Below, one piece after another: positions 7,370 through 15,897 of a DNA stretch of 64,000 nt. Numbering within the stretch: the stretch's first letter is position 1; every line of letters begins with the position of its first letter. The notes below the pieces were generated by a model that did not search any database, was not told the DNA's origin, and was given only the letters and a program-made list of their open reading frames with translations. The stretch comes from Skermanella rosea (lineage in GTDB: Bacteria > Pseudomonadota > Alphaproteobacteria > Azospirillales > Azospirillaceae), in the NCBI RefSeq assembly GCF_016806835.2, contig NZ_CP086111.1:5635471-5699470 (forward strand). The letters run 5' to 3'. Both the position numbers and the translations under genes were made by a program.

Positions 7370-9028
7370 ATGTCGCTGCAGCCGAAGGAAATGGCCCCGG
7401 TTCCTGAGGAGACTGTCCGGATAGCCAGGGCGGCCTTTCCCAAGGGCAATGCCTGGCTCAGTCTGCGCGATGAGTTGGGGACGATCTACAGCGATGAGAT
7501 GTTTGTGGGTCTTTATCCCAGCCGCGGTCAGCCCGCCGAGGCGCCCTGGCGCCTGGCCCTGGTAGTCGTCATGCAGTTCGCCGATGGCTTGTCGGACCGC
7601 CAGGCGGCGGAGGCTGTCCGTAGCCGGATCGACTGGAAGTATCTGCTGGGACTCGAATTGAGCGATCCCGGCTTCGACAGCACAGTGCTGAGCGAGTTCC
7701 GCACCCGTTTGGTGGAAGGCTCGGCCGAGCGCCGCCTGCTTGATGCCATCCTGGACTTGTGCCGGGCGCGGAAATGGCTGGCGGCGCGTGGGCGTCAGCG
7801 AACCGACTCGACGCACGTGCTTGGCATGATCCGAGCTCTCTATCGTCTGGACTGCGCCGGCGAAACGATGCGGCATGCTCTCGACAGCCTGGCCGTGAGT
7901 GCTCCCGATTGGCTGCGTCGGCTCAGCCCACCAGAGTGGCTGGAGCGCTATGGCCGACGGTTCGACGACTACCGTCTGCCCAAGAGCAGGGATGAACGCC
8001 AGGCCTATGCGGAGCAGATCGGCGCCGATGGGCACGCGCTGCTCGACGCCATCTATGCCTACGAAACCGAGCCCTGGCTCCGCCACATTCCGGCCGTTGA
8101 AATCATGCGGCAGGTTTGGGTCCAGCAATTCTACCGCTCAGAGGCGGACATCCACTGGCGCACCGAAGCGGAGGGGGTGCCGCCGTCGGCGCTGTTCATC
8201 GCGTCGCCTTATGATCCCGAAGCGCATCTCGCCAAAAAACGCAGCATTTCCTGGATTGGTTACAAGGTGCATCTCACAGAGAGCTGCGAGGACGACCAGC
8301 CTCACCTGATCACCCACGTGGAGACCACTGCCGCACCGGTGGCTGACAGCGATGCTCTTGAGCCGATCCACGATGCCTTGGCCGCAGATAACCTGTTGCC
8401 GGCGGTGCATCTGACCGATACCGGCTATGTCGATGCCAAACGCCTGCTGTCCAGCCGCACCCGGTATGACATTGACCTGCTGGGACCGACGCGCGGCGAT
8501 TATCACCGCCGAGGGCGCGAGAACAAAGGCTTTGCCGCGCAGGACTTCACCATCGACTGGGAGCGGCGCCAGGTGATCTGCCCGGCCGGGCAGACTAGTG
8601 CCAATTGGTTTCCGATGCAGGAACCCAGAGGCAAACCGGTGATCCGGGTTAATTTTGCCAGTTCAACCTGCAGGATCTGTCCTCATCGCCTTGACTGTAT
8701 CGACGCCGATGGTGTCCGGCGCACATTGACCCTGCAGATGCCGGAGCTTCAGATCGCCCTGCAGGTAGCCCGGCAACGGGAGAAAACAGCGGAGTTCCGC
8801 AAACAGTATGGCAAGCGGGCCGGCATCGAAGGGACGATCTCACAGGCCGTCAGAGCCTTCGACCTGCGACGCTCGCGGTATATCGGATTGGCGAAAACCC
8901 ATTTGCAGCATCTCCTGATCGCCGCCGCCATTGACCTGAGCCGCATCTATTGCTGGCTCATCGATGAACCGCGCGCCCAAACTCGCCGATCGGCATTCAC
9001 CGCCCTTATGATGCCTGAAACCGCATAG
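7370..9028 (+). CDS. IS1182-family transposase (552 aa)
   Basis: A full-length DDE transposase. An N-terminal region with FPKGNAWLSLRDELG and SDRQAAEAVRSRIDWKYLLG (the IS5/IS1182 N-terminal domain) is followed by the catalytic core: an Asp in RQRTDSTHVLG, an Asp in VHLTDTGYVD, and the acidic residue in AGIEGTISQAVRAF, with ARYIGL-type helices after it. A cysteine cluster (CRICPHRLDC) typical of this group lies around residue 435. GGAGG precedes ATG 7370 at ideal spacing, better than the upstream GTG at 7358. It appears intact and may be active. Confidence 0.9.
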   Translation: MSLQPKEMAPVPEETVRIARAAFPKGNAWLSLRDELGTIYSDEMFVGLYPSRGQPAEAPWRLALVVVMQFADGLSDRQAAEAVRSRIDWKYLLGLELSDPGFDSTVLSEFRTRLVEGSAERRLLDAILDLCRARKWLAARGRQRTDSTHVLGMIRALYRLDCAGETMRHALDSLAVSAPDWLRRLSPPEWLERYGRRFDDYRLPKSRDERQAYAEQIGADGHALLDAIYAYETEPWLRHIPAVEIMRQVWVQQFYRSEADIHWRTEAEGVPPSALFIASPYDPEAHLAKKRSISWIGYKVHLTESCEDDQPHLITHVETTAAPVADSDALEPIHDALAADNLLPAVHLTDTGYVDAKRLLSSRTRYDIDLLGPTRGDYHRRGRENKGFAAQDFTIDWERRQVICPAGQTSANWFPMQEPRGKPVIRVNFASSTCRICPHRLDCIDADGVRRTLTLQMPELQIALQVARQREKTAEFRKQYGKRAGIEGTISQAVRAFDLRRSRYIGLAKTHLQHLLIAAAIDLSRIYCWLIDEPRAQTRRSAFTALMMPETA

Positions 9029-9029
9029 A

Positions 9030-9064
9030 GAATTCGCCAGCGGTATCGAGTTTGCGGAAGGGCC
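9030..9064 (-). repeat. Right inner terminal inverted repeat of the IS1182-type element
   Basis: 35 bp, an exact reverse complement of 7249-7283; it starts two bases after the transposase stop codon. Confidence 0.9.
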
Positions 9065-9084
9065 AAGCTTCATCCGCCCTTTAC

Positions 9085-9474
9085 AGATCCGCCCATGCCG
9101 AGGGTCGCCCGGCGGTGTTCGCGGCGCAATTCGCCCTGAGCCACGCCTGCTGGCTGGTGGCCTATCCCCTGGCCGGATGGGTCGGAGCCCGTGTCGGCGT
9201 GGGTGCCGCCTTCATGGTTCTGGGTATTCTAGCCGTCGCGGCGACGGCGTTGGCAGGCCGTCTGTGGCCCTCAGGAGATCCTGTCGAGGCCGAGCACGTC
9301 CATGCGGGCTTTGGTCACGACCATCTCCATGTCCATGACGAGCACCACCAGCATGCCCATGAGGGATGGGAAGGACCCGAGCCCCACGCCCATCCCCACC
9401 GGCACGCGCCGATCCGTCACAAACACGCGCTGGTCATTGACCGGCACCACGTCGAATGGCCCCGGCAGGGCTGA
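9085..9474 (+). pseudogene. His-rich C-terminal fragment of an NreB-like MFS metal exporter
   Basis: It continues an MFS frame after the insertion: two hydrophobic segments (LSHACWLVAYPLAGWVGA and AAFMVLGILAVAATALAG) and then a hydrophilic tail with more than fifteen His residues (GHDHLHVHDEHHQHAHE and HPHRHAPIRHKHA). Such tails in NreB-type exporters bind Ni or Co. The fragment has no start of its own and lacks the preceding helices, so it is a relic together with 6925-7226. Confidence 0.7.
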
Positions 9475-9906
9475 GCATGCATACCCACCTTGTAGCGTTG
9501 CTGGGGCGACCACGCCGCCGCTCCTCACAGATATTGACTCTCGGGATTTCAGCTTTCGACTGTGGACCGCCCGAAGACATGCGATGGCCTACGGTTCAGC
9601 CCCGGCACGGCCAGATGATTGCGCTTGCCGGACAGCAACCAGTAGTTGGTGCCGAGCCTCGCTGCCCTCCAGCCTGGATCGAAAAGGAACCGAGGCAAAA
9701 ACCTCCCGTGCGTGGAAATTTCGGTAGCGGCCGGCGTCAATCCTCTACCGGCTGTCCTGGAGCCGACATGTTCCGACTGCGACCTCATGGCCTTGCCTGA
9801 AAGCGCCTCATTGGGCAGTAGATTATCCGCGCCTTGACGTGTTACTGAAGAGTTACATAGTACATGGCGTCAGTCGCGCCACCTAAAGTAAAGTAAGGAG
9901 GAGTTC
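9475..9906. other. Intergenic, no gene recognised
   Basis: About 430 bp. Open frames on both strands lack start signals and family motifs. It holds the promoter region of the downstream lipoprotein gene; nothing else is visible. Confidence 0.4.
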
Positions 9907-10149
9907 GTGCGGCGTTTCTTCATTGGCATCACCTTTGTGCTTGTATCTGGCTGCGCATCGGACGCACCGCTCAACACGCCCAAAGAGATCGCCACGTCCT
10001 GGTGCGGCCAGCATCGGTCCGAAAGCTCAGCATGTCTGCAGACGGCTGTGGAGGACCACGTATACTGCCTAACCACCACTCCGACATCCACATACCAGCA
10101 ATGTAGATCCGCCCTTCTGACCGAGCGGCAAGCGGCTGAGAACCAGTAG
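9907..10149 (+). CDS. Small predicted lipoprotein (80 aa)
   Basis: A GTG start directly behind AAGGAGGAG. A short signal peptide ends in the lipobox LVSGC, so the mature protein would begin at Cys16 and be lipid-anchored. The remaining 65 residues contain four further cysteines (WCGQ, SACLQ, VYCLTT, QCRSA), enough for two disulfides. No known family is recognised. Confidence 0.75.
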   Translation: MRRFFIGITFVLVSGCASDAPLNTPKEIATSWCGQHRSESSACLQTAVEDHVYCLTTTPTSTYQQCRSALLTERQAAENQ

Positions 10150-10379
10150 GCCGCGAGCAGAGCACTGCGTTCTCGGCATCCTGATGCAGCCCCCTGGCCG
10201 GAACTGGCTTTCATGCCTGCTGATGCGGTTGGCGGATCACTGCTGGCTTCAGATGCTGGCACGCTTCTTGTTACTGCTGGCCCGAAAACCTTTGGACATT
10301 ATCCACGGAATAGCTCGAAGGCTTGGCGCAACAGGAAGTCGGCGAGAAGCAACATCATCAGACCGTGATTTCGAATTGC
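10150..10379. other. Intergenic, nothing recognised
   Basis: About 230 bp between the lipoprotein and the truncated sugar-nucleotide gene. I see no gene and no clear terminator. Confidence 0.4.
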
Positions 10380-10982
10380 TCACCTACGAAGTAGTTGAGA
10401 TACCCTATCAGCACCCCGCACGTTCTCAACTCCGGTCTGCTGGTACCACTGATAGGTCGCCTCCAGGCCATCACGTAGCGAGGTCCTGGCTGTCCACCCG
10501 AGTGCGGAGAGAGCTGCTACATCGAGGATTTTCCGGGGTGTGCCGTCCGGCTTGCTGTGATCGTAGTGAAACCGCCCGTGCCATCCGATCACCTCGGCCA
10601 GCAACTCGGCCAGCCTCAGGATCATCACCTCCTTGCCGGTACCCACATTGATCGGCGACTCCGCTGAATAATGGCGCAGCAGGAACACCACGGCGTCAGC
10701 CAGATCATCGACATAGAGAAACTCGCGGCGCGGGGTTCCCGATCCCCAGATTTCCACGGCTTCGGCACCCTCCAGCTTCGCCCGATGGATCTTTGCCATC
10801 AGTCCCGGAGCCACGTGGCTGTTCATCGGATCGAAGTTGTCGCCGGGACCATACAGGTTGGTCGGCATCGCCGAGATGAAGTCACAACCATGCTGACGAC
10901 GGTAAGCCTGGCAAAGCTTGATGCCCGCGATCTTCGCCAAGGCATACCACTCGTTGGTCGGCTCGAGCGGACCACTCAACAG
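10380..10982 (-). pseudogene. fcl: C-terminal two thirds of a GDP-L-fucose synthase, cut by an IS3-type element
   Basis: It matches the Fcl/WcaG short-chain epimerase-reductase that makes GDP-L-fucose from GDP-4-keto-6-deoxymannose: LLSGPLEPTNEWYALAKIAG (catalytic Tyr and Lys of YxxxK), PTNLYGPGDNFDP, a GSGTPRREFLYVDDLADA segment and the C-terminal reductase end. The N-terminal Rossmann region with the NADP-binding glycine motif is missing: the element begins at 10983 in the codons just before LLSG. The expected N-terminal part is not found beyond the element's far end, so DNA was also lost. Confidence 0.8.
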
Positions 10983-11049
10983 TGAGGTGGATCCCGAAAA
11001 TGAGACAGGTGGGTATGTGAGAGTCCTGCTCCTATATGCGGCCCAGACA

Positions 11050-11334
11050 GTGAAGCAGTCTCGGCAGAAACACAGCGCAGCTTTCAAGGCGAAGGTGGCC
11101 TTGGCGGCGATCAAGGGTGACCGGACGGTCGGCGAACTGGCCGGCGAGTATGGTGTCCGTCCCAGCCAGATCCATGCCTGGAAGAAGGCGCTGCTCGACG
11201 GCGCGGCCGGCGTGTTCGAGAGCGGCAGCGACCGCGATGACAAGATCAGCGAAACCCAGGTCGGCGAACTCTACCGCCAGATCGGCCAGCTGAAGGTCGA
11301 GAACGATTTTTTGGCCAGGAGGCTCGGCAAGTAG
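11050..11334 (+). CDS. IS3-family transposase OrfA (94 aa)
   Basis: The GTG start at 11050 gives a protein with the IS3 OrfA helix-turn-helix (FKAKVALAAIKGDRTVGELAGEYGV, SQIHAWKKALL) and a C-terminal leucine-zipper-like segment (IGQLKVENDFL). It ends at 11334. A run of six T at 11307-11312 lies where the frame can slip to -1 into orfB, which is open back through that run, so a programmed OrfAB fusion is plausible. Confidence 0.85.
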   Translation: MKQSRQKHSAAFKAKVALAAIKGDRTVGELAGEYGVRPSQIHAWKKALLDGAAGVFESGSDRDDKISETQVGELYRQIGQLKVENDFLARRLGK

Positions 11335-11354
11335 ACCGGGCCGAGCGTCGCGCG

Positions 11355-12338
11355 ATGATCGACCGCGCGCATCCCACGTTGTCCGTCAGCCGCCAGTGCC
11401 AGCTGCTGGACGTCAGCCGGGCGTCGGTTTATCGCCGTCCGGCTCCGGTCAGCGCCGACGATCTCCGGCTGATGGAGCTGATCGACCGCCAGTACCTGGC
11501 GCGGCCCTTCTACGGCTCGCGTCGTATGGCGGCGTGGCTGGCCACCCAGGGCTTTCCCGTCAACCGCAAGCGGGTTCAGCGCCTGATGCGGCGGATGGGA
11601 CTGGTCGCCATCTACCAGCGCCCCAACACCAGCAAGGCGGCGCCCGAGCATGCCAAGTATCCCTACCTGCTCGGCGGCCTGACCATCGACCGCGCCAACC
11701 AGGTGTGGTGCAGCGACGTGACCTACATCCCGATGGCCAAGGGCTTCATCTACCTGGTGGCGATCATGGACTGGCACTCGCGGGCCGTGCTGGCCTGGAG
11801 GATTTCGAACACGCTGCATGCCGACTTCTGTGTCGATGCCCTGGAAGAAGCGCTGCGGCGGTTCGGGCGACCGGAGATCTTCAATACCAATCAGGGCAGT
11901 CAATTCACCAGCACCGACTTCACCGGCGTGCTGAAGGCCCACGCCATCAAGATCAGCATGGACGGCAAGGGCCGGTGCATGGACAACATCTTTGTTGAGC
12001 GGCTGTGGAGAAGCTCGAAATACGAGAACGTGTACTTGCACGTATACGCATCGGTTGCTGAGGCCAAAGCGGGCATTGGCACTTGGCTGAACTTTTACAA
12101 CGAGGAACGTCTTCATCAGGCGCATGGCTACCGGACACCCCGGCAGATCTACGAAATGCAATGCCCGTGGACATCGGGACGATCGGCTGCGCCGAACGGT
12201 TCCGCTTCCCCCGCTTCCCGAGCAAGATCGGGAACCGGGGAAATGCTCACCTTCGCCCCCATGCCCACCGGCATCAACAACAACAAGGATTTGGAAATTG
12301 AAAAAATAGCGGTTACCCTGCGGCTCCGCCGACACTGA
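11355..12338 (+). CDS. IS3-family transposase OrfB, catalytic residue altered (327 aa)
   Basis: An integrase-core transposase with an N-terminal HTH_21-type region (RPFYGSRRMAAWL, NRKRVQRLMRRMGL) and a DDE core. The first Asp is in WCSDVTYIPM and the final Glu in FVERLWRSSKYE. The second catalytic Asp, normally in NTDQGSQFTS, is Asn here (FNTNQGSQFTS), which should abolish transposition. The last 60 residues are unusually long and low in similarity, suggesting an extended tail. The ATG at 11355 is only the internal start; the natural product would be OrfAB. Confidence 0.85.
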   Translation: MIDRAHPTLSVSRQCQLLDVSRASVYRRPAPVSADDLRLMELIDRQYLARPFYGSRRMAAWLATQGFPVNRKRVQRLMRRMGLVAIYQRPNTSKAAPEHAKYPYLLGGLTIDRANQVWCSDVTYIPMAKGFIYLVAIMDWHSRAVLAWRISNTLHADFCVDALEEALRRFGRPEIFNTNQGSQFTSTDFTGVLKAHAIKISMDGKGRCMDNIFVERLWRSSKYENVYLHVYASVAEAKAGIGTWLNFYNEERLHQAHGYRTPRQIYEMQCPWTSGRSAAPNGSASPASRARSGTGEMLTFAPMPTGINNNKDLEIEKIAVTLRLRRH

Positions 12339-12424
12339 TGCCCAGCATCGACACGGCGCAATGATCCTGCGGGACTCTCGCTTAACCCGCCACCCCGATT
12401 GTCTCACCAACGGGGTCCATCTCA

Positions 12425-12969
12425 AACGGCGTCCAGAACATCGCCCGCGAACTCTATGTCAACGCGCTCAACTTTGACAACGTGCTCGCATATCGCCTCT
12501 CATAGCGAGAACTGAACAGCCCTGACGGCTTCTCCGCCCATCAGGCAATCGCTCTCTCCCTGACAAGCCAGAACACCCTCGCTGCCTGACCAGCCCCGTG
12601 AGAAATTACAATCGGAAAATAGATATCCCTTTTGAAAATAATAAAATAATTAACATCCTGAATATTCTAATTTTGCCGATCGATCATGCAAAAAATTCAT
12701 AAATATTAATTCAGCCAACAAATACGTAATTACAACTTGCGTCATCACTGTCAAGTTGTTTTTTGTAAAGTGTAAGTTAACGTTTTTTTAACAATTTCTC
12801 GAACATATTGCTTAACAGGTTCCCACTAATCTTGATTGAGTCTCCTGTGAGTGCAAAATAGTCTTGTCCCAACGACCTCCCATATCGGCCATGTTTGTTC
12901 ACAGATGAGCAGCCGTCGGCCTGTAGAGGCCTTTCACCCAGACCTTTTAATGATCGAGCGGAGAATAAA
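12425..12969. other. AT-rich stretch without a convincing gene
   Basis: The first 60 bp read as a fragment (NIARELYVNALNFDNVLAYRL then stop) of an unidentified protein. From about 12600 to 12800 the DNA is far richer in A+T than the rest of the window, with several A and T runs (TTTTTTGT, GTTTTTTTAAC) before the small gene at 12970. It may carry a promoter or a silencing-protein binding region of the island; no gene is visible. Confidence 0.5.
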
Positions 12970-13119
12970 ATGCGGACACAGCCGTCCGGCATTAAGATCA
13001 AAACAGACCGATCGGAATGCGGTCTACGAAGCCGCTCGCTGTATGAGGGCATCGGGATCAAATTACGTATTGTGAGCGGCTTCAGAGCACGCCTTATAGT
13101 GGTAAGGAAGATATCCTGA
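12970..13119 (+). CDS. Small basic protein upstream of the excisionase-like gene (49 aa)
   Basis: The ATG at 12970 follows GGAG at good spacing, and the stop overlaps the next ATG as TGATG, so translation is probably coupled. The peptide is rich in Arg and Lys (KIKTDRSECGLRSRS, SGFRARLIVVRK) and has no recognised family. Its place before xis-like and int genes suggests an integration-control role, which is inference. Confidence 0.5.
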   Translation: MRTQPSGIKIKTDRSECGLRSRSLYEGIGIKLRIVSGFRARLIVVRKIS

Positions 13120-13559
13120 TGGCTAGGCAGATTGATCCGGATCGTATCTACAGCCTAGCCGAAGCAGCGCCTTTGATTCACTCCAGCATCAAAACGCGCT
13201 CTTTGCGGGAGGCTATCGCCACAGGCAAACTCAATGCATGCAAAATCGGTCGTGCCGTGCTGGTGACTGGCGCTGATATCATTACTTATCTGGAGCAAGC
13301 AAAATGCCCCGCGCCAACAAAGGCCCGCGTCTCGAACTGTACGGCCCAGACACCCGATTCGGTGCCAAAGCCAAGCGTGGATTCACCGAGTACCGCTTCT
13401 ATATCGTCTGGTCAGACGCTGGTAGAAAGTGCGAGCGCAGCACGGGCACGTCAGACATCGGCTTTGCTGAAGGGTGCTTCCGCGCCTTCCTCGAAGAACG
13501 CGCCAACGCTGCCAAAGTCGTCAACCAAACCGCCGGCTCCCTCCGTGCCGATCAGATGA
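13119..13559 (+). CDS. Excisionase-like DNA-binding protein (146 aa frame)
   Basis: The first 65 residues look like an AlpA/Xis-type winged helix: RIYSLAEAAPLIH, TRSLREAIATGKLNACKIGR, VLVTGADIITYLEQ. AAGGAAG precedes the ATG. From about residue 62 the frame overlaps the integrase gene by 256 bp, and that Ser/Pro/Lys-rich tail may be mostly a by-product of integrase coding. The role would be to direct the neighbouring integrase toward excision. Confidence 0.6.
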   Translation: MARQIDPDRIYSLAEAAPLIHSSIKTRSLREAIATGKLNACKIGRAVLVTGADIITYLEQAKCPAPTKARVSNCTAQTPDSVPKPSVDSPSTASISSGQTLVESASAARARQTSALLKGASAPSSKNAPTLPKSSTKPPAPSVPIR

Positions 13560-14473
13560 GTGTCGCAGACGTGCTCGACATCTATGGCCGCGAGCATGCT
13601 CCGCAAACAGCGGCCCCAGCCCGCATCGGCTTCGCAATCGACGCGCTGCTGCCGTACTGGGCAGCGCTAAAGGTCAGCGACATCAAGGGTGAGACGGTGC
13701 GCCGGTACATGCGATTTCGCCGTGATCATTTTGCGGCGCGCGAGGCCAAACGTGTAACCGAGCAGACGGCGCGGGGCAGGCTCCCACCACCGGCGCGCAC
13801 CCTGTCGGATGATACCGTGCGGCGCGAGTTGGTGATGCTCAGTGCCGCCCTGAAACACTGTCATCGCGAAGGTTACCTGATCGACCCGCCAGCGGTCTGG
13901 CTGCCAGAGAAAGGCGTGCCACGTGATCGACACCTATCCAGGTCGGACATAGCTCGGCTTCTATGGACGGCTCGAAAATCGGCGCGCGGCCGCACGCACT
14001 TGACGCTCTATATTCTTATTGCCTTCTACACGGGCGCGCGACGGAGTGCAATCCTAGAACTCCAATGGCAACCGAACACCGTGGGCGGATGGGTAGACCT
14101 GGAACGCGGCGTAATCGACTTCCAAGGGAGCGCGCGGCGCACTAAGAAGCGCCGGAGCACCATCCCAATCCCGGACCGGCTGATGACATTCCTGAAGCTG
14201 GCGCGGCGTCGGACCGTGCAATACGTGATCGAGTTCGAAGGTAGCCCGATCCGTGATCCCAAGAAGGCGCTGGCAACAGCCGGCCGCGCGGCCGGGCTCG
14301 GAAATGTGTTCAGCCACTTGCTGAAGCATTCGGCCATTACGTATCTGCTGGGTGCTGGAGTGCCGCTGTGGGAAGTCGCCGGCTGGACCGGGACCAGCGA
14401 GGAGACAATCAGGCGCGTCTACGGCCATCACTCGCCAGACTATCTATCGAGTGCAGTGAAGGCGCTAAGATAG
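13304..14473 (+). CDS. int: Tyrosine recombinase (island integrase, 389 aa)
   Basis: A phage-type integrase: N-terminal arm and SAM-like core-binding domain (about residues 85-200), then a catalytic domain. The first Arg is in TGARRSAIL, the His-x-x-Arg-like box reads HLLKHSAIT (Lys in place of the second Arg, as in some proteobacterial integrases), a Trp/His position follows in GWTGTSE, and the nucleophile Tyr is in RRVYGHHSPD. It lies about 110 bp from a tRNA-Arg 3' fragment, the usual place of an integrase next to its attachment site. It appears complete. Confidence 0.88.
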   Translation: MPRANKGPRLELYGPDTRFGAKAKRGFTEYRFYIVWSDAGRKCERSTGTSDIGFAEGCFRAFLEERANAAKVVNQTAGSLRADQMSVADVLDIYGREHAPQTAAPARIGFAIDALLPYWAALKVSDIKGETVRRYMRFRRDHFAAREAKRVTEQTARGRLPPPARTLSDDTVRRELVMLSAALKHCHREGYLIDPPAVWLPEKGVPRDRHLSRSDIARLLWTARKSARGRTHLTLYILIAFYTGARRSAILELQWQPNTVGGWVDLERGVIDFQGSARRTKKRRSTIPIPDRLMTFLKLARRRTVQYVIEFEGSPIRDPKKALATAGRAAGLGNVFSHLLKHSAITYLLGAGVPLWEVAGWTGTSEETIRRVYGHHSPDYLSSAVKALR

Positions 14474-14585
14474 CACCCGCCAATCCCCGTAACATCCCGC
14501 AACGAACGCAAATCAATCATTCCGGACTTCATCTATCAACGAACGGAACATGAAAATTTAACGAATATCATACGAACATCAACAT

Positions 14586-14640
14586 GCATCCTGCCCTCCG
14601 AAGGCAGAGGTCGTACGTTCGAATCGTATCGGGTCCGCCA
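14586..14640 (+). other. Attachment-site copy: 3' part of tRNA-Arg(CCG)
   Basis: The sequence contains an anticodon stem-loop CTGCC-CTCCGAA-GGCAG (anticodon CCG), a variable loop, a T-arm with GTTCGAAT, the acceptor 3' strand CGGGTCC, a discriminator G and encoded CCA. The 5' half (acceptor 5' strand and D-arm) is absent: upstream sequence has no match. This is the arrangement left where an integrase has used a tRNA 3' end as its target. Confidence 0.8.
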
Positions 14641-14650
14641 TCGAATTCAA

Positions 14651-14681
14651 GGGCTTAGCTGGCAACCAGCTAAGCCCTTTT
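14651..14681 (+). terminator. Intrinsic terminator following the tRNA-Arg sequence
   Basis: A 12-bp perfect stem (GGGCTTAGCTGG / CCAGCTAAGCCC) with a 3-nt loop is followed by TTTT. It lies 10 bp after the tRNA CCA end and is probably the original terminator of the chromosomal tRNA-Arg gene. Confidence 0.85.
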
Positions 14682-15018
14682 GATTTTCAGCAAGCGCATA
14701 ATCATCTAATGGGTACACAGGGCCTGCGACGTCGCGGGTCGCGTGGGACCGAGGCTGAGGACACCTCAGCCCAAAGCGCAACAGTGATTCGAAATTCATG
14801 CTCGCCGCTCCAGATCGTTAGCCGGGTCGCCTATCGGGCTTTCCGGGGAATCAAGCCTGCTTGCCCAGGATCCGGACCACGGCCTCCCGGAGGATCATCC
14901 GGAAAGCCGCTGCGGATTGCCCAGTCCAGCGTCCCGTAACAACCGGTGCCGGCGCACCTTTTGGCGTGGCGCCGGTTTGCCTGTCGAAAGTCCGCCGTAG
15001 CCAGAAGATAGGATAACC
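14682..15018. other. Intergenic, nothing recognised
   Basis: About 340 bp between the island edge and the amidotransferase gene. There is no gene with a start signal and no clear repeat. Confidence 0.4.
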
Positions 15019-15858
15019 GTGCCCCTTCACCTCCTGATCGTCGCCAGCGAAACGCCGGATCAAGCCGAAGCGCGCCGCAAATCCGTCGGGGCTGCGTCGC
15101 ACGAGACCTATGCATCGACCGTGCGCTCGCTCGCCGAGGGCGCTTCCATCGACTTCGCGTCCTGTGTCGATGGATCGAGAACGCCTTCGATCCCCGAGCT
15201 TCGTCGATATGACGGCATCTTCTTCGCCGGCTCCCCGATCCAGATGCACGAGGATACCGGGGAAAGTCGTTCGGCCGCTCGTTTCGCGACGGACGTGTTC
15301 GAGTCCGGAACGCCCGCGTTCGGGTCATGCGCCGGTCTGCAGATCGCGGCCGTCGCGGCGGGAGGGACGTGCAAGCCGCGCGAAACGACGATGGAGGCCG
15401 GATTCGCGCGAGGGATCACGGCAACGGAAGCCGGGCGCGATCATCCGCTCCTGCAGGGGCGGCCGATCGTCTGGGACGCTCCGGCCATGCATTTCAGCGT
15501 CATCGACACCATGCCGGAAGGCGGCGTCGTCCTGGCAAGTACGAAGAGCACGCCGATCGAGGCCGCGGAGATCAGGTCGCAGAACGGGATGTTCTGGGGC
15601 GTACAGTATCATCCCGAGCTGACGATCGCCGAGATCGCCGCATCCCTTCGCCGGCAGGCGGACGACCTGATCGCGCAGGACATGGCAAGGGATCGCGTGG
15701 CCATCGAGCATTACGCAGCTTTGCTCGACGACCTGCACGACGACGCTGCACGCAGGGACATTGCCTGGCGGATCGGGATCGACGACGAGATCACCGATGA
15801 GAAAAAGCGCACAAGCGAGCTGCGCAGCTTTCTGCGTCTGCTGGAGCGGCGGGCGTGA
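15019..15858 (+). CDS. Class I glutamine amidotransferase (279 aa)
   Basis: The GATase-1 fold carries the nucleophile Cys in FGSCAGLQ (about residue 103) and the His-Glu pair in VQYHPELT (about residue 199), so glutamine hydrolysis is expected. The domain is closest to the stand-alone GMP-synthase-like amidotransferases rather than to GuaA itself. A C-terminal helical extension of about 70 residues, highly charged (DEITDEKKRTSELR), follows. The GTG start at 15019 has only a weak ribosome-binding site. No synthase partner is adjacent, so the ammonia acceptor is unknown. Confidence 0.8.
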   Translation: MPLHLLIVASETPDQAEARRKSVGAASHETYASTVRSLAEGASIDFASCVDGSRTPSIPELRRYDGIFFAGSPIQMHEDTGESRSAARFATDVFESGTPAFGSCAGLQIAAVAAGGTCKPRETTMEAGFARGITATEAGRDHPLLQGRPIVWDAPAMHFSVIDTMPEGGVVLASTKSTPIEAAEIRSQNGMFWGVQYHPELTIAEIAASLRRQADDLIAQDMARDRVAIEHYAALLDDLHDDAARRDIAWRIGIDDEITDEKKRTSELRSFLRLLERRA

Positions 15859-15897
15859 ACCCGCTTCCGCTCAGGATATCGCCCGCCCCTTCTCCCT

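Larger units (their letters stand above)
7227..9086 (+). mobile_element. IS1182-type insertion sequence
   Basis: A single long transposase gene sits between perfect 35-bp inverted repeats at 7249-7283 and 9030-9064. Similarity of the ends continues imperfectly outward to CTGTAA at 7227 and TTACAG at 9086, which I take as the probable termini. No clear target duplication is visible, consistent with the MFS coding sequence on the two sides not being contiguous. Confidence 0.8.
10983..12424 (+). mobile_element. IS3-family insertion sequence
   Basis: The ends at 10983-11007 and 12400-12424 match as inverted repeats in 19 of 25 positions (TGAG.TGGA.CCCG....TGAGACA). Inside are orfA and orfB in the usual arrangement, with orfB in the -1 frame. 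The element lies in fcl. No convincing 3-4 bp target duplication was seen. Confidence 0.85.

Noticed and set aside
9549-9788. A 79-codon minus-strand frame downstream of the MFS relic
   Set aside because: No start signal; Arg/Leu-rich composition typical of a shadow frame in decayed DNA.
13304-13559. The last 85 residues of the excisionase-like frame as a separate domain
   Set aside because: They overlap the integrase coding sequence and are Ser/Pro/Lys-rich, as expected for a shadow of integrase codons.
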